64,000 bases of DNA, from assembly GCA_036852015.1 (NCBI GenBank), contig JAANDG010000155.1:124001-188000 (forward strand), in the 5' to 3' direction. The notes under the pieces were generated by a model, which was not told the DNA's origin, searched no databases, and saw only the letters and a list, made by a program, of their open reading frames with translations. The position numbers were made by a program, and so were the translations under genes. Below are positions 48,829 through 61,762 of the stretch, piece by piece (position 1 is the first letter of the stretch; every line of letters starts with the position of its first letter). This stretch comes from Pelodera strongyloides. Taxonomy: Eukaryota; Nematoda; Chromadorea; Rhabditida; Rhabditidae.

Positions 48829-50759
48829 CTCCGTGCATTTAATCAACGCGTGTAAATAATTGATATTGCCATCATATCATGTAATTAGTCAAGTTGAAGG
48901 CAATAGCCCCATCACATTTGTATTCTGCAATACGAATATTATCCCAAGCGCAAAAAGAGCATCCGGGCGGCCCACATAGGGTGCGCGCGGGGGGAGGAGC
49001 GCGGACGTGGTACAATTCCAGTTGGCACACTTTTGGCGCACCTGTCGCTCCCAAAATGTGCGCAAAGTAGAATTGAACACATTTTGACGCAACACCTTTT
49101 TTTGCACAGCGAGTTTCACCAGTGATGGTTATGACACGCCACACAGCGATGAAAGAGATAAATACAAATGGCAGGAATACAATCACGAAAATTAAGTTTT
49201 TGAATGGTATTATATTTGTGAATGTGTGTCTTAAAATCGCATAATTCGGCAGATACAATAGAGAAACCTTACACTATTGACAAGCACTTTCAAACTAAAT
49301 ACAAGAAATTTAATTGAAGAGGGAGAATCTTTAATATTAAATATTCAAGCTTATCAGGACAAATTTTCCGGAATCCGACTCCCAAATTCTGAAGTTTGTC
49401 GTCGTTTATTCAACATAAAAGGGGCTATAGTTGTAGATCGATAGAGAAGGATGAAACATAGGGCCACGGAGGGAGGGCCACAGAAAGGAGCTTTTACTAG
49501 GGAGGGAGAAATAGAGGGAGAGAGCGATAGAGAAGCACGTAGAGACAGAATGAGAATACATGAAAAATAAATTGAATGCGTGGACAAAGCAGAACAATGG
49601 GCATAAACCACTGCTTCTGGTTTTTGTCGCCCGCTCAATGCTCAATCTGTACCTCCTTGAAAGAGGCTAGAATAAAAAACACCAACAATCAAACAGAACA
49701 AGATAAAATAACCGTCAGGAGCGGTATACACAGAAAAGTGAAATTTGCCACTGGTCACCAAATGGTCACCAGGCGGTCAGGACGGTTTTCGAACTTGCCA
49801 CTAAGTGGTCAACAAATTGTCGGCGGCGGAAAAACCGAGAATCGTCCAGGTATTTCCTGCCGTTTCCTATAATGCACTACCTCCACATCCATATTCCAGC
49901 CCATTCACACATTTAACCGATAAAGGATAACATGCTTCCCATACATTAACCTAATCCGTGGAGCACGACATCATGAATAATCCCGTTTCCAACCCAACCT
50001 GTCTGGCCCTTTTTGACCGAAACAAACACTCAAAAATGGTATATGGCTCTAGTTTCAATTCACCAAACTCAAATAATGCGCTACCTTCATAATATTCCAC
50101 AAACACTACAGTAGCTCTCAACTGGCCCAAAAATTAACAAGAGCGGAAGAATACAAAAAAAAACAATACACGAAAAGAATTTACTTTCAGTCAACAACAA
50201 CAATAACAACTAAAAATCAACAAGAAAACAAATTAAAAGCAGTGAAGCATAACACATCAAATCAACAAACACTAGATTACGTAACAGATCTAGAAGATAG
50301 AACAACAGTCCAGTTTCAGCATAATTTTCAGACACGATATTAACAACAATAACATAACAATAATCTTCCGGTATATCTTAATTGCTTATTAAAGACAAGG
50401 TAAAATCATCAGCACTAAAAATACACAACAAAAAATTTCAGGTGCAAAATAACGATGTAAAAGGGAACTGATTATATACTATCCAAAAGAGTCTCTAATA
50501 AAACTCTCCCCAAAAACTCAGCTCACAATCAGCTTCTACCGTACCCAAATAGAGTCATCCCTCAAAGCTGTATAACATCCGGTTTTTGAAACGGATTTTG
50601 CTTAATTGCATTCCCATGCATCATACGCAAACGAGTATGATTAGAATAAAAACTCGAGTTCAATTCGAGCTCACTTAGCATAAATGGATAGGAATGCAGT
50701 TATTGATCAAGCATTTCAAAAACCGGCTGTTCTACCGCTTTAACGTCTTACGTATGTCC
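48829..50759. other. Intergenic spacer between HLCS and WDR3
   Basis: About 1.9 kb. It contains a GGCGCAC-type repeat (48950-49085), a purine-rich stretch with GAGGGAGAG runs (49455-49560), a repeat with TGGTCACCAAATGGTCACCA (about 49735-49850) related to 1-150 at the left edge, and a TTAA-type element (50565-50742). No exon with matching splice sites was found. The HLCS promoter should be in its left part. Confidence 0.6.
50565..50742. mobile_element. TTAA-type inverted-repeat element, copy 9 (CATCCGG subfamily)
   Basis: AAAGCTGTATAACATCCGG at the left and CCGGCTGTTCTACCGCTTTAA at the right, ending only 18 bp from the WDR3 stop codon. Same subfamily as the fragments at 37379 and 40124. Confidence 0.75.
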
Positions 50760-53700
50760 TCAAACAACACTCCTCAACAGTGCAATCCTCTGTTTCTTAT
50801 GCTTTTTGGTTGCCTTGTCTATATCTGCTACGGCTGAATGATCCGCCCAAAGACGTACTTCTGAAGCTTCTTCAAGTTCTTGTGCGAACAGACGAAGGGC
50901 TGCCAGATTCACACCACACATCTCCTAAACAGAAACAGTTTCTCACTAAATATTGATTCCTCATTCAAAATCTCAGTTCTCCGGCTACATCTGTACGTAT
51001 TGTATTCAAGAGGATAAATATATCGTTAATTCGAAGTTATTCGGCTTTTCTCATTTGATGCTACGTACATATTTCATGTCTCAAGATTTAGATGTATAAC
51101 AGAATAAAACATTAAAAATATAACCATGATTTGGCATAAGAAAAACCCAAAAAATCAAAACGTACCCTAATATTCTCAACGCTCATGGGAAGATTCTTTC
51201 TCAATTTATCGACGACGGAAACCATTTCCACATTGTTGATAATGTGACTGTGGTGGATTCTAAAAATAGAGAACCTATACATTGTGTAATTTGATCCAGG
51301 CACCCCATGACCCCATACTAACAAGATGCCGTAAAGGCGAGATAGACACCGCTTGCCATAAAGCCATGCGTAGCTGATCATAAAAAGGTGGGACCCATCT
51401 TTCCTGCACTCTGTTTGGGTCCCATGACTAAACAACACGGCCCGGCCATCTCTACACTTTCAAATTATACGTGCAGAAAGCACTTACCTGATCAAAAAGA
51501 CAGCCACTCGATTCGCAAATTCAATCTTGTACTTTTGCATAACACAAGCAGTCAGTGCTTGGAGAATATCGGAAACGTAGGACAAGGGCACCAACAGAAG
51601 AGACCGTTCCACGTTACTAAACAGACGAGAAATTGCGAGGCAGGCCCATAAAAATGGTGGTGATAAACGTAACAAACCTCACTACCTCACAAAATAAACA
51701 ATCCTACCGGAAAGCGACACTAAAGCTATGTAAAAGTTGTGCAGAATGCAGAATCTATTATCAATCTATTCACCTATAGATCTTGAAAATGGGAAACACA
51801 CCTTGATCGAATTTTCGCAATAACGTCGAGTACAAAGTGATCCAGCGTTTTACTTCCGTATGCCTGCAGCATCGGATGTGGCGCATGCTAAAACCGATAA
51901 GTAAAAATGAAGAAGTATAAATTACCTAATCTCCATTGTGATACCTCTCCCTGTATATATCTTCGGATTTTTTTTTACAAATGCTCTAAATTCCAAAATA
52001 CTGTAAATTTTCAGCATACTTGGAAACCCCATAATCCTGTGGTATTATTATTTTATATGAACAACTTACATCCGGGTCATCTTCATCTGCCAACCGCTCT
52101 TTCCGTACCACATCAATTGCATCGATAATGCTCTCGGTCTAAAGAGAAGGGGACCATATACTTCCCAACCAAATCAACACCACGTTAAAATGTATGACAT
52201 ACGGGTTTTGAAACTCACATGTAGTGTATGCAAATAACTGCTCTGCGCAACTTTTTATTCTAATTAAATTCATTCACATACAACATATAGGGATGCAGTT
52301 GTCCCACATACGTTTCAAAAACAGACCGTTATATCGGTCTAAAAGTACAAAGCAATGCACAAGCTGGGCTTCACTCGCATCCAAATTACGACCGTGATCA
52401 CTACAATTCCACGGTTTGGATTTCTAACCAATGAAAACAGTACAGTATTCAAAATCCTCCTGGACAAAACTCTCACCGCCTGCACACTATTATTTGTCTT
52501 CTGTGTTGCCAGTTCTGCCTCTCCGTCTGTTCTCTCTCCGGGCACAACGTCATCTTCATCGGCTACTCGTTGTTCGTAGTCTTTCTAAAACAAGAAGAAA
52601 ATATAATGCTTAACGGAAAAAAAACAGGACGAAGTTTAAAAGGGTTGAAACAGGCTATAATTTCCATGCGTAATTTCGGAGATGGTCGCTTAGTTGAGAG
52701 TCGAACCGTAAATTACCACTGATACGTTTCACCCAAACCTATATATTTGCCTTTGGCTCCGGAGATGGTCAAAGCCAGGGAATAAAACTCGTCGGGAAAA
52801 GCTCAAAACCACCATCCAAATATATGTAGTGTTTCCGAAACTTGTAGCTCTTTATGATACGTTTCTGTTTTTCACCATGCCTAATATTCTAATCCCGACG
52901 GTGGTATGGCTACGAGCTCAAGACCACCGTCGAAATTTATGCAGTATGCTAATTCGGATGGTGGTTTCGTCGGTCAGAGCGTCAACGAGTTTATGCCATG
53001 GTCAAAGCCAATCCGGAGATGGTTGATGCGTAATTTTACGCATAGATTTATAGCCTGGGTTGAAAACAAATAAGTAGTTGGGAAGATGCACAGAAAGTTA
53101 CACTGGACACAAATAGGTAGAAAAAACAGGGTGGTCAATAATCCCCAAAATATACAAAGAAACATAGATAACTATGGGTTTAGTTTAATTAGGCAATAAA
53201 CACTGAAAGCGAAACACCGGCCGGTTTTTGAAACGCATCGCGGACAACTGAATTCTTAAGTTTTTATGCTAATTTACTCGAATTTAGCTCGATTTTTTAT
53301 TCTAATTTACGTTAATTTGCATAAACTGCATAAGAATGCTGGTCTACTCGATGTGTTTCAAAAACCGGCAGGTATTTCGCTATAATAATAACACACAACC
53401 GCCCACCTCTCTTTCCATCTCCTCTTCTTCCTGGAGAATGATAATCTCTTCAGTGATATCCCACACACGGATCGACTTGTCGTGTGAGGCCGAGAACTGG
53501 AAATTAGAAATAATCATATTTTTTTTTCAATATTTCTAAACGTATGGTGTACTTATTCCTGCATGTTGCAAATGAGAATATGCCACTATTGTATGGTCTT
53601 CGTCACCGCGAAATGAAACCCAAAAACCCACCAGCGACTAGACAGCCGCGCAACTCATTCCAGAAACAAAGACAATGGCTACTGTGTAAAAAGAGAGCGT

Positions 53701-56700
53701 CGAATACAAACCATTGTTTGTCCATCGCTCGTCTGCGCCAAACATCGTACTTCAGCCGAGTGTCGGTCAAGGGTCTGCACCTTATCAAACTTGATCGGAT
53801 TCCACTGCTTGATCTAGAAAGAACACGTATCAAACGCAAATTTGTTTCAAAAGTTGCAGTTTCGTCCAGCTATACTCAAAATGAAAAGAAAAATAAGAAT
53901 TCTATTAATGGTAAATGGTAATAGTAATAAAATAACATCAATAATAACAATTACACATTGTACATAAAAGCTACGCTAGATGCGATTCAGCTCAAAAGTT
54001 CCTAAGCATACCTTTCCATCACGTCCAGCCGACCACAACAGAGCATCTTCTTCCCACTTTGAGAATAGAACTGATGAAACTCTAAATAAGAAGTGGGCCT
54101 ATAAAAAAGTCGGCTCTGGTATAATACAACGCATATGTACAAAGTTAAACGCATAAACTGAATTGCGAAGGAACACCATAGAAACCGAACCTGGGGTCAA
54201 TTACTATAGCATTATTGCTAAACAATTTGCAGCAAAGATAAAAAAAGGCACAAAGGAGCAATCCTGCAGAAACTCATTAGCTGAGAGCAAAATAACGGCT
54301 GATAGAAGGTCCAATGCCGAAATCCGTGTCCGAAAATGTTGATAAAACTGATAAACTCACACATCATCATGTGCATGTAATGACTTGTGACAATCTCCAA
54401 AGTCCAATCCCCAAATTTTGACAGATTTGTCAGCGGATCCGGTTGCGACCAATTTGCTATCCTGAAAGCAGGATTTCACAAACTGGCGCGACTATACTCC
54501 CCAAACTAAGCATGAGATTCCATAAATATCATACGATCATTCAATTTTTCAGAACGAAGCTTCTGTAAAGTCGTGTAAGCAGCATTCCCAAAGAACCGTT
54601 TACTACACTCCAACTACACGAATTCAGCATCAGATAATTGCTAATAAAACAAGCTCAAAATTCACAATTACGAACTACGAAAGCCAAAAAAACAAGTCTA
54701 AAATTCATACTTACCGGACTGATCGAGCAGCTCGTGACTGGTAGAGAATGTCCATAAAGCGAGATGAAGAATTTGAGAGTATCACAAAAGTAGACAGCCG
54801 CCGTGCAATCCAGCAGACCGACGACAACGAACTTGCCTGAATTCAACAAAACATACACCTAACCTACAGTATGCTAATAATAACCGGGGGACAAATAAAC
54901 TTGATGGGGTTTCCAAGTATCCCAAAAATTCGGTGTGATTCTGTCAATACTACCGTATTTCTGCACGAAACTTGCATATATTCTCGTGTAGTCCCAAAAT
55001 ACTGTAAATTTTCACCATACTTGGAAGCCCCATTAGGGTAACATGTAACATCGACCCCCCCTACTCTCTGTATTGCCCTCCGTATACACACTTAGAGAAA
55101 ACAAGCAGTAATCATATCACAATGGATGGGCAGTTACACTCTAAAGTACGATCCCCCCTCCACTTTGAAATTCTCAAATATTACAGTACTACGATTATAA
55201 AATAGACTTACCATCAGGAGAAACAGAAGCACACAGAGCCTCGTCTGGAACTTCCAGTACTCGCTTTTCACGCACGCACAGACGCATTCTAAAAGTATTC
55301 GGTGTAAAATAACAGAATACACATGGCATAATAAATACACTAATATACATTAAAAAATAAATACCGATTAAAAGAACATAACACACTTCAGTTTCAAGTG
55401 TACCCGTCTTCACTATAAAAGTGGTGAACGAATATTCACTGAAGATTATGAAAGTATTCCTAGAAACAACGTGCATGCAAATGTACAGTATAAGGCACTC
55501 ACTCTTGAAACAATTCATGAAGTACCAGCTCAAACGCCCAGAATTTCACCTTCTTATCCGCAGACGGTGTGATGAAGCCCTAAAGAGAAAATTCAGGGTG
55601 GAAACTGAAAAAAGGGGCTCTTGGATGAAACCCAAACTATGTTCGCGCTATCGCACTAACAAAAGAAAGAAGACGTCAAAAGTTCACAAGCGACAAAACT
55701 AAATAACCGGCTACACGATTCAGCTTTATGCGTTCAAATATGTTCATGTTCATTAGTTAGAAACATTAAACCAGTATTGTACACTACGTGATTTATGAAA
55801 GCTACGCTGAGCAACTGCATTTCCACGTAATACATGCACAATCATGTGTCCAGTCGTCCAGCGCCTTTATGGGCACTTTCGGCACATAATGGAATTCCAG
55901 CAAAACCACGTGTCCTACCGCTTTAATATTCAAACACCGCTACCTTCTTGTCATGTGTGGGCACCAATCCCCAAATGGCTCCTTCGTGCGCTGCAGTCGT
56001 CTCCACGCATTCACACGAGTGGATATTGAAGAGATACAGTTTTCCAATCTGAATCATAAAAAATACGTACAAATAGATTTTACCATACTGACACTTTTCA
56101 GTAAGGTTTTCGACTAGTCCATTCTCAAAAGCTACTGACAATGAGATGTTAATTACATTACCGATGGTCGACAATAATGAAGCGAGGTCTATTAAAGTGC
56201 ATGAAAGATACTACAATAAGTGCACCAAATATCCCACCTTCGTGGCAGCCAAGATATGCGTATCTCCTGGCACAAACATTACGGCTGTTACAGTTTGCAT
56301 GTCTTCGTCCCGCAGACAATTCATTGGTTTGAGTGTCTGTGCATTCCACAGCATAATCTAAACAACGCCAAAAAAAACTTGTGGAATATAATATAACGTA
56401 TAACCTAACGTAAACAGCAAAAAAAACGTTGTTTCACTCACAATCAGGGTAATTCAATGACACGGCTGACGGCCCTTATGAAGGATAGTTGGATGGTAAC
56501 TGCTCGTAAGCAAAACAGTAATAGATACCTAACATATAATGTAAAGATAACATATAATGTAAATATAAGGAACAAATGATAAGATCAAGCCCAAATTTAA
56601 AACATACCTGATCACCACCACCAGATGCAAGTGTTGAATTGTCCCAAGAAACGGAGAGCGATCGACAGTCTTCACGAAGACCCAACTTAAACAAATAATT

Positions 56701-59700
56701 TAGGTTCACCAGACTTAATTGTAGAGAAAAAAATTAGGTTCCCCAGTCTTTAATTGCCAGTTCGTCCGGCTTCAGAAAGCCCTTTCTGCGGATTCGGTTG
56801 ATATAACCCGGTACTCTTTATCTTTATCTTTTAGACTTTCATTTAAGTAATATAAAAACGTTCGAAATGCAAAGTCGAAAATACTCATACCTGCACCTGC
56901 AATAAGCTAATCTATGTACAAGTACACTAAGATTTTTTTTTAGTAGAGGCAAAGCTCATTCCATGGAAGTCGATTCTCAGTCGCGGGTCGCGCGGTAATC
57001 CAACTCAGCAGTGAATTATTATTTTCACCTTCGAAAGAAGAAAATCCCATATTGGGATACAGCCAAGATCCCACTCCCCCCTCTAAATAAGAATAAAAAA
57101 AGAGGCAAAATACCTGATCCAGATTCGCGACGTCTTCCGTGTTCACAGTATTCTTTATCATCTCAACAGCAAACCGTAAAGTGTGAACAGAATTGTTCAC
57201 AAAGAGACATTGTGCCTGAAAAGATTTTCATAAATAAGTTCAGTAATCTAAGAGAGAAGACAAAAAACGATATACACACTAGGTACAGTTGACCCTCAGC
57301 TCATATATGACCCTATATCATGAAAATACCTCAATCTCTATGGCTTCAATGCAGCAAACTCTGCACATAGTTTAAATACAATATCAGACGCACAAGAAAA
57401 AACTCACAGTATAAAATTTCGTGTCGGCCTGTTCGTCGACAATATGGGAGAAATGTAGGAATTTCGGCTTGCTTTCTCCTCTCCACTGTCCGATTCGTGA
57501 AAGGACGACAGTCACATCCTTGGCCACAGAAGTGGCATCAATCACCACATCCTCTTCTCTAGAACATAACAAATAAGAAACGTGATCCGCTAAGCTAAAA
57601 GACTCTAATGGGGGTTTGCAAGTACGCTGAAAAATTTGTCTTCGAAAAATGAGTCTTGGAACGATTTTATAATTACTCATGTTATATATTCACACTTAGT
57701 TACAAAATATGTACTTCGTGTACATACTTGCAAGGAATTGTTGCATACTTACAAACCCCATAACGGTTATAGTTACAGTTACATGTACATACAACCGCAA
57801 CATCCTTGGCCATCAGCTCAACCTCTTGAAACTGTGCCTTAAAAGTAAAAATTCCACTAGATAAAGTTAAGGCGACTCGCAATTCGCATAGTAATGAAGG
57901 TGACGCCAACCGGTAAACTACAATTAGAAATAAGCCACTCACATGTAAAAAAATAATAATAAATAGAATATTCAGTTGAGATGAAGTAAGGCACAAAATA
58001 GCCTAATAACAAAAAGAAACTTTTGTGAAGCGGTTCGTCTTAGGGTATCCTTTTGATTGCATACGTTTTGATGTATGTATCAATAAACTATTCACTAAAT
58101 AAGATGTTTCAACTCCTAACTGTTGATATGTGAAAGTGACAATAGTGACAATTTATGGGGCAAAATAACTCACACTTCTTGTGCCTTTCGCTTAGCCTTT
58201 CGCACTTTCTTGCTCAGTCTTTTCTTGGCCTCCTCTTCGCTGTAGATACGGAAAATATCCATGGCACGATCAGAACCCTGAATGAACCTAATGAAAGCAT
58301 ACATATACCAGTTCTCAATGATTATTCAAGCACCTTACCTTACGTACAGCTTCACGTGACTGCTTAATACGAAAAATTCTATTTCATTTCAAAGAAGGTA
58401 AAAAGCTCTTAACTACCCTATATGTGAGAAGGTCCTAAATCACCCCTAACAAAGACTACTTTACAAATCAGACACCAAAAACATACCAAGCAAACGAGCA
58501 GTGCTTCGTCTGGTGTAACTGCCAGTTGCAGAGCGCGACCTTTGCACTCTCGTAGCACCTTTCCCCGCAATTCGACACGCACAAAACGCTATAATTATAA
58601 AACACAATAATAAAAGAGCAATATAAAAGGAGTAAAGCTAGGGCTGTCCTTCAGGGCTAGTAAATAACAATAACGATTATCAATGAATGAAACTTTTGAA
58701 CTATGACTGTAAAAGGGGGAAAGAAGTCAAGAAAACCAAAAATAAAAACAAACATTATGTTGGTCGCCAATATCTTCCGATGAGCTGTTCTCATCAGTTT
58801 CCTTTGCCTTTTTCACAGCAACATCATCCTTTGATGGCTCTGCTGTCTGGAAAAAAACTATTCGTAGGTGGTGATGGACAATGAATGACCACCAAATTAC
58901 ATTGAACTGTTTAAAGCGAAATACCGGCCGGTTTTTGAAACGCATCGTGGATAACTGAATAACGAATTTATGCTAATTTGCTCGAATTTAGCTCGGCTTT
59001 TTATTCTAATTTATGTTCATTTGCATATGCTGCATACGAATTCTGGTCTACTTGATATGATTCAAAAACCGGCCCGTATTTCGCTTTAAACGAAATACAC
59101 GCGCACATAAAGATCACGATCATGGGAAATGGCAGTGCTAAACCAGATACAACCTAGTAGGAACAATTAGTGAACGGACAAACCATATCATCCTCCAGCC
59201 ATTTCAGATCGAAAACAAATAATTCCAATTCGGATGAAGCGGTGATCAGCAGAGAATCGTTTCGGACCATGGCGAATGAATACACCTAAATTGGAAAGGA
59301 TAATAAAAGGTATAAATGCAATAAAGAAAGTGGAATTCACGGAAAGGCCTAAGTACCTATGAACCTACAGTATACTGGAAGTAAGAACTTGCTTCTGGAA
59401 ATAGTCAGCACGGAGTTCTTTCCGGTTCTTGACTCATTCTGCGCACTTCTTTTCACTCCAATCAATTTCACTAGTTACTAAATCCCTAATGCCGGAAGAC
59501 GGAATACATCACAATGCATGACTGCATGAGGAAAAACCACAAACCTCAGATAAATTTTCTGTCATCGTATAAATACAGCTCTGCGACTGAAGATTCCAAA
59601 CTTTAACAAACGTATCCTTCGACCTGGAAATGGAATTCCGTGAATTGAAATTATCGGTAAAAATACGCAGTTGTCGTAGGGAATATCAAATGGAAAAACG

Positions 59701-60988
59701 TTCGCATGCAAAGGGAAAACTAATTGATTCCTCGACACATGATACAGATTCTAAAGATCCCAATATATATTATTATATACATAAACGCCTCAAATGGCAG
59801 TCATTAATTGGAAAAAAGCACCCGCATCCGAGCCGAATCGCCAACTAATTCATAAAAAAAAACATAAACGTACGATGTAACAATGAATCTGTCATTTTGT
59901 GTGAATTGGAGGTGGGTGATAGATTCTTTATGACCACGAAGACGGAATAGACCGCTCTCAGCAACAATGTCCCACAACACAATTGTACAGTCCTAAATAG
60001 AAAGAAATGACAACTTCAGACGACCACCTTCATTTAAATGAACGGGTTTCATATTTTTATACATATTTGACGGGATGATAGATAGTGTTTCGGCGTTTCG
60101 GCCACAACGCTAAGCAAAGAATCCCAAATGTACACCCGGAATTTATGCCTTGCGGACCGAGTCAGGAAAAGTAGAGAGCTCTAAGTGTATAAAAAACAGA
60201 ACGCACAAAAACTTGGAAATACGTGGATTTAAAGAAAAGGCAAACCCACCTTTCCTCCAGATGCTAACGTAAGGCCATCGTTGCTAAACGCCAAGCAATT
60301 GACTCCATTCTTGTGTCCCGAGAAGACGACACAGTTGTTCTGATCTGAAATAAATAAAAAATAACAGTACCCACTGTTAAAATGCATTCCATGATACTGT
60401 GCAATGTACATACACCACCGCATGGTCCCATTCTAAGAATATTCCAAAAAATGAAATGAAATAAAAACAAACCTTCAGCTTTGCGGTCAAAAAGCCGAAC
60501 AGTTCCATCAGCGTATCCTATAGCAAGAAAACGCCGGTCACGGTTGAGCTGAGCACAAGTTATTTCTTTTGAATCCTCTGAGAGAGAAGCAACCTATAAG
60601 TAAAATTCTCAATTCAAACGAAATGTGAATTCGCTTCAGAAAAAGATTTTTCTAATTGATTCCTCAAGACTTTTCTATGACGTGCTCATGATTGTGATAC
60701 TGAAGACGAGACGGTATAAAACAGACAAAATCCCTGTTCTACTTTTGAATAACTAAGCTCAAAAAATACATCTTTCTTTGCCAAAACGTAACAAAAAAGG
60801 AGAATTAATACAGCGGACAAGAAACTAACCTTTTCTGCCGTTTTCATGTTGTAGAAGTTAAAACTTTCGCATGCCGCCACTCCACAAACGTTTTTATCAA
60901 ACGACATTACGGAACCATTCGCAGAGCCAATGACATTGCACGTGCCACCAAGGACAAAACGTAAATACTGTTTGGTCAGGCGTCCCAT
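50760..60988 (-). CDS. WDR3: WDR3 / UTP12, U3 snoRNP WD40 protein
   Basis: Twenty-eight phase-matched exons, 947 codons (human WDR3 is about the same): 60830-60988, 60473-60593, 60250-60344, 59874-59992, 59545-59623, 59184-59285, 58754-58846, 58487-58588, 58339-58362, 58174-58277, 57408-57558, 57114-57215, 56608-56685, 56238-56357, 55944-56048, 55503-55579, 55212-55288, 54715-54836, 54361-54461, 54012-54081, 53712-53813, 53407-53496, 52477-52584, 52070-52138, 51802-51887, 51488-51616, 51166-51259, 50760-50924. Start [17 protein letters not shown] repeat ends include [59 protein letters not shown]. The C terminus is the Utp12 domain: [47 protein letters not shown], then a basic end. It acts in the SSU processome for 18S rRNA maturation in the nucleolus (family knowledge). 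Confidence 0.96.
52195..52343. repeat. Diverged TTAA-type inverted-repeat fragment
   Basis: ACGGGTTTTGAAACTCACAT at the left and CATACGTTTCAAAAACAGAC at the right, with a TGCAAATAA core. WDR3 intron between 52138 and 52477. Confidence 0.5.
52665..53043. mobile_element. TCCGGAGATGG-family element, copy C, with nested insertion
   Basis: Reverse-complement relative of 12963-13108: CATGCGTAATTTCGGAGATGG at the left and GGTTGATGCGTAATTTTACGC at the right. It is interrupted at about 52780-52994 by about 215 bp that starts AATAAAACTCGTCGG and ends CGTCAACGAGTTTAT, itself an inverted-repeat unit. WDR3 intron between 52584 and 53407. Confidence 0.75.
53206..53385. mobile_element. TTAA-type inverted-repeat element, copy 10
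   Basis: GAAAGCGAAACACCGGCCGG at the left and CCGGCAGGTATTTCGCTATAA at the right. 21 bp from the donor of WDR3 exon 53407-53496. Confidence 0.8.
54904..55033. mobile_element. GGGGTTTCCAAGTAT inverted-repeat element, copy 2
   Basis: Starts ATGGGGTTTCCAAGTATCCC, ends CATACTTGGAAGCCCCAT. Highly similar inside to 48395-48543. A right-half fragment lies at about 51989-52032. WDR3 intron. Confidence 0.8.
57608..57762. mobile_element. GGGGTTTCCAAGTAT-like inverted-repeat element, copy 3
   Basis: ATGGGGGTTTGCAAGTACGC at the left and CATACTTACAAACCCCATAA at the right. The ends are related to the other copies but the interior is different. WDR3 intron between 57558 and 58174. Confidence 0.55.
57793..57837 (-). 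pseudogene. 45-bp pseudo-exon resembling its neighbours in WDR3
   Basis: Flanked by a TTTTAAG acceptor and a GTATGT donor, it would encode [20 protein letters not shown] residues. This recalls KAQE at the end of exon 58174-58277 and VAKDVTVV in exon 57408-57558 (shared 13-mer TGGCCAAGGATGT). Including it puts a stop soon after the junction, because exon 58174 ends in phase 2. It is more likely a decayed partial duplication than a used exon. Confidence 0.35.
58911..59089. mobile_element. TTAA-type inverted-repeat element, copy 11
   Basis: TTAAAGCGAAATACCGGCCGG ... CCGGCCCGTATTTCGCTTTAA, 179 bp, with TTAA at both ends. WDR3 intron between 58846 and 59184. Confidence 0.88.
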
Positions 60989-61762
60989 CTAAAGCTATTG
61001 TTGAAAATCTGATTCCAATTCGATAAAAGAGGCGGGAAAAGAAATAAACACACAACTTGAACACCGACAATGAATGATCATAGAATTCATGTGAAATAAA
61101 ATGTGCGCGATCACAGTTGGAAAAATGGCAAAAATTCGGGTGCATAGAAAACGCGAAAACCAATTTAGTACCGGTCTGCCCTAAAATCAGGGAAAAAAAC
61201 CGGAAATTTACCGGTCCAGTACCGAAAATATACTCTTTTTGCTGGTCGGCGGCGCCGGGAGGGTACCTGCGGTCTGAAACTGGTACTAATTCAGTTTAGA
61301 CCCGGTTTAGACCATTTTTGGTCCGTCTTGCGCGTATCGCGATGGGCTGCGGCGCGTGTTATCCAAAATCGACGCTTCTTCTTCTTTTTGCTGAATTCTC
61401 TCACATCACTTTGTGTGTACATTTGTTGTTTTTTGTATCGTCTTATTGTATGTGTGAATAAAGTAATTCATCCATTGCCCGTGATTCTTCTTGCCTCCGG
61501 GCCTTACCGAGCTGTTCAGCTTTTCTATCAGTGTTTCGATATTGTATTTTTGTGGCTCCTTATTGTTGGTCAATTCAGCCGCGTATATGGTATGTTTCCG
61601 ATATCTGTTTCAGTACGATGTGTCGACATTCCGCGTCTCTTATCCTGTTGTTTTGGCTGCATGGAATTCCGTTATGAACTGGGCCACTGGACTATATGCT
61701 TGGTGAACTGGATCACGAACTATGTGGTTAGTTTTGCGTTGCATATTCTCTTACTCTCATCA

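Noticed and set aside
48872..49258. 128-codon minus-strand ORF upstream of HLCS
   Set aside because: It runs across the GGCGCAC repeat, has no in-phase splice to HLCS exon 1, and resembles no family.
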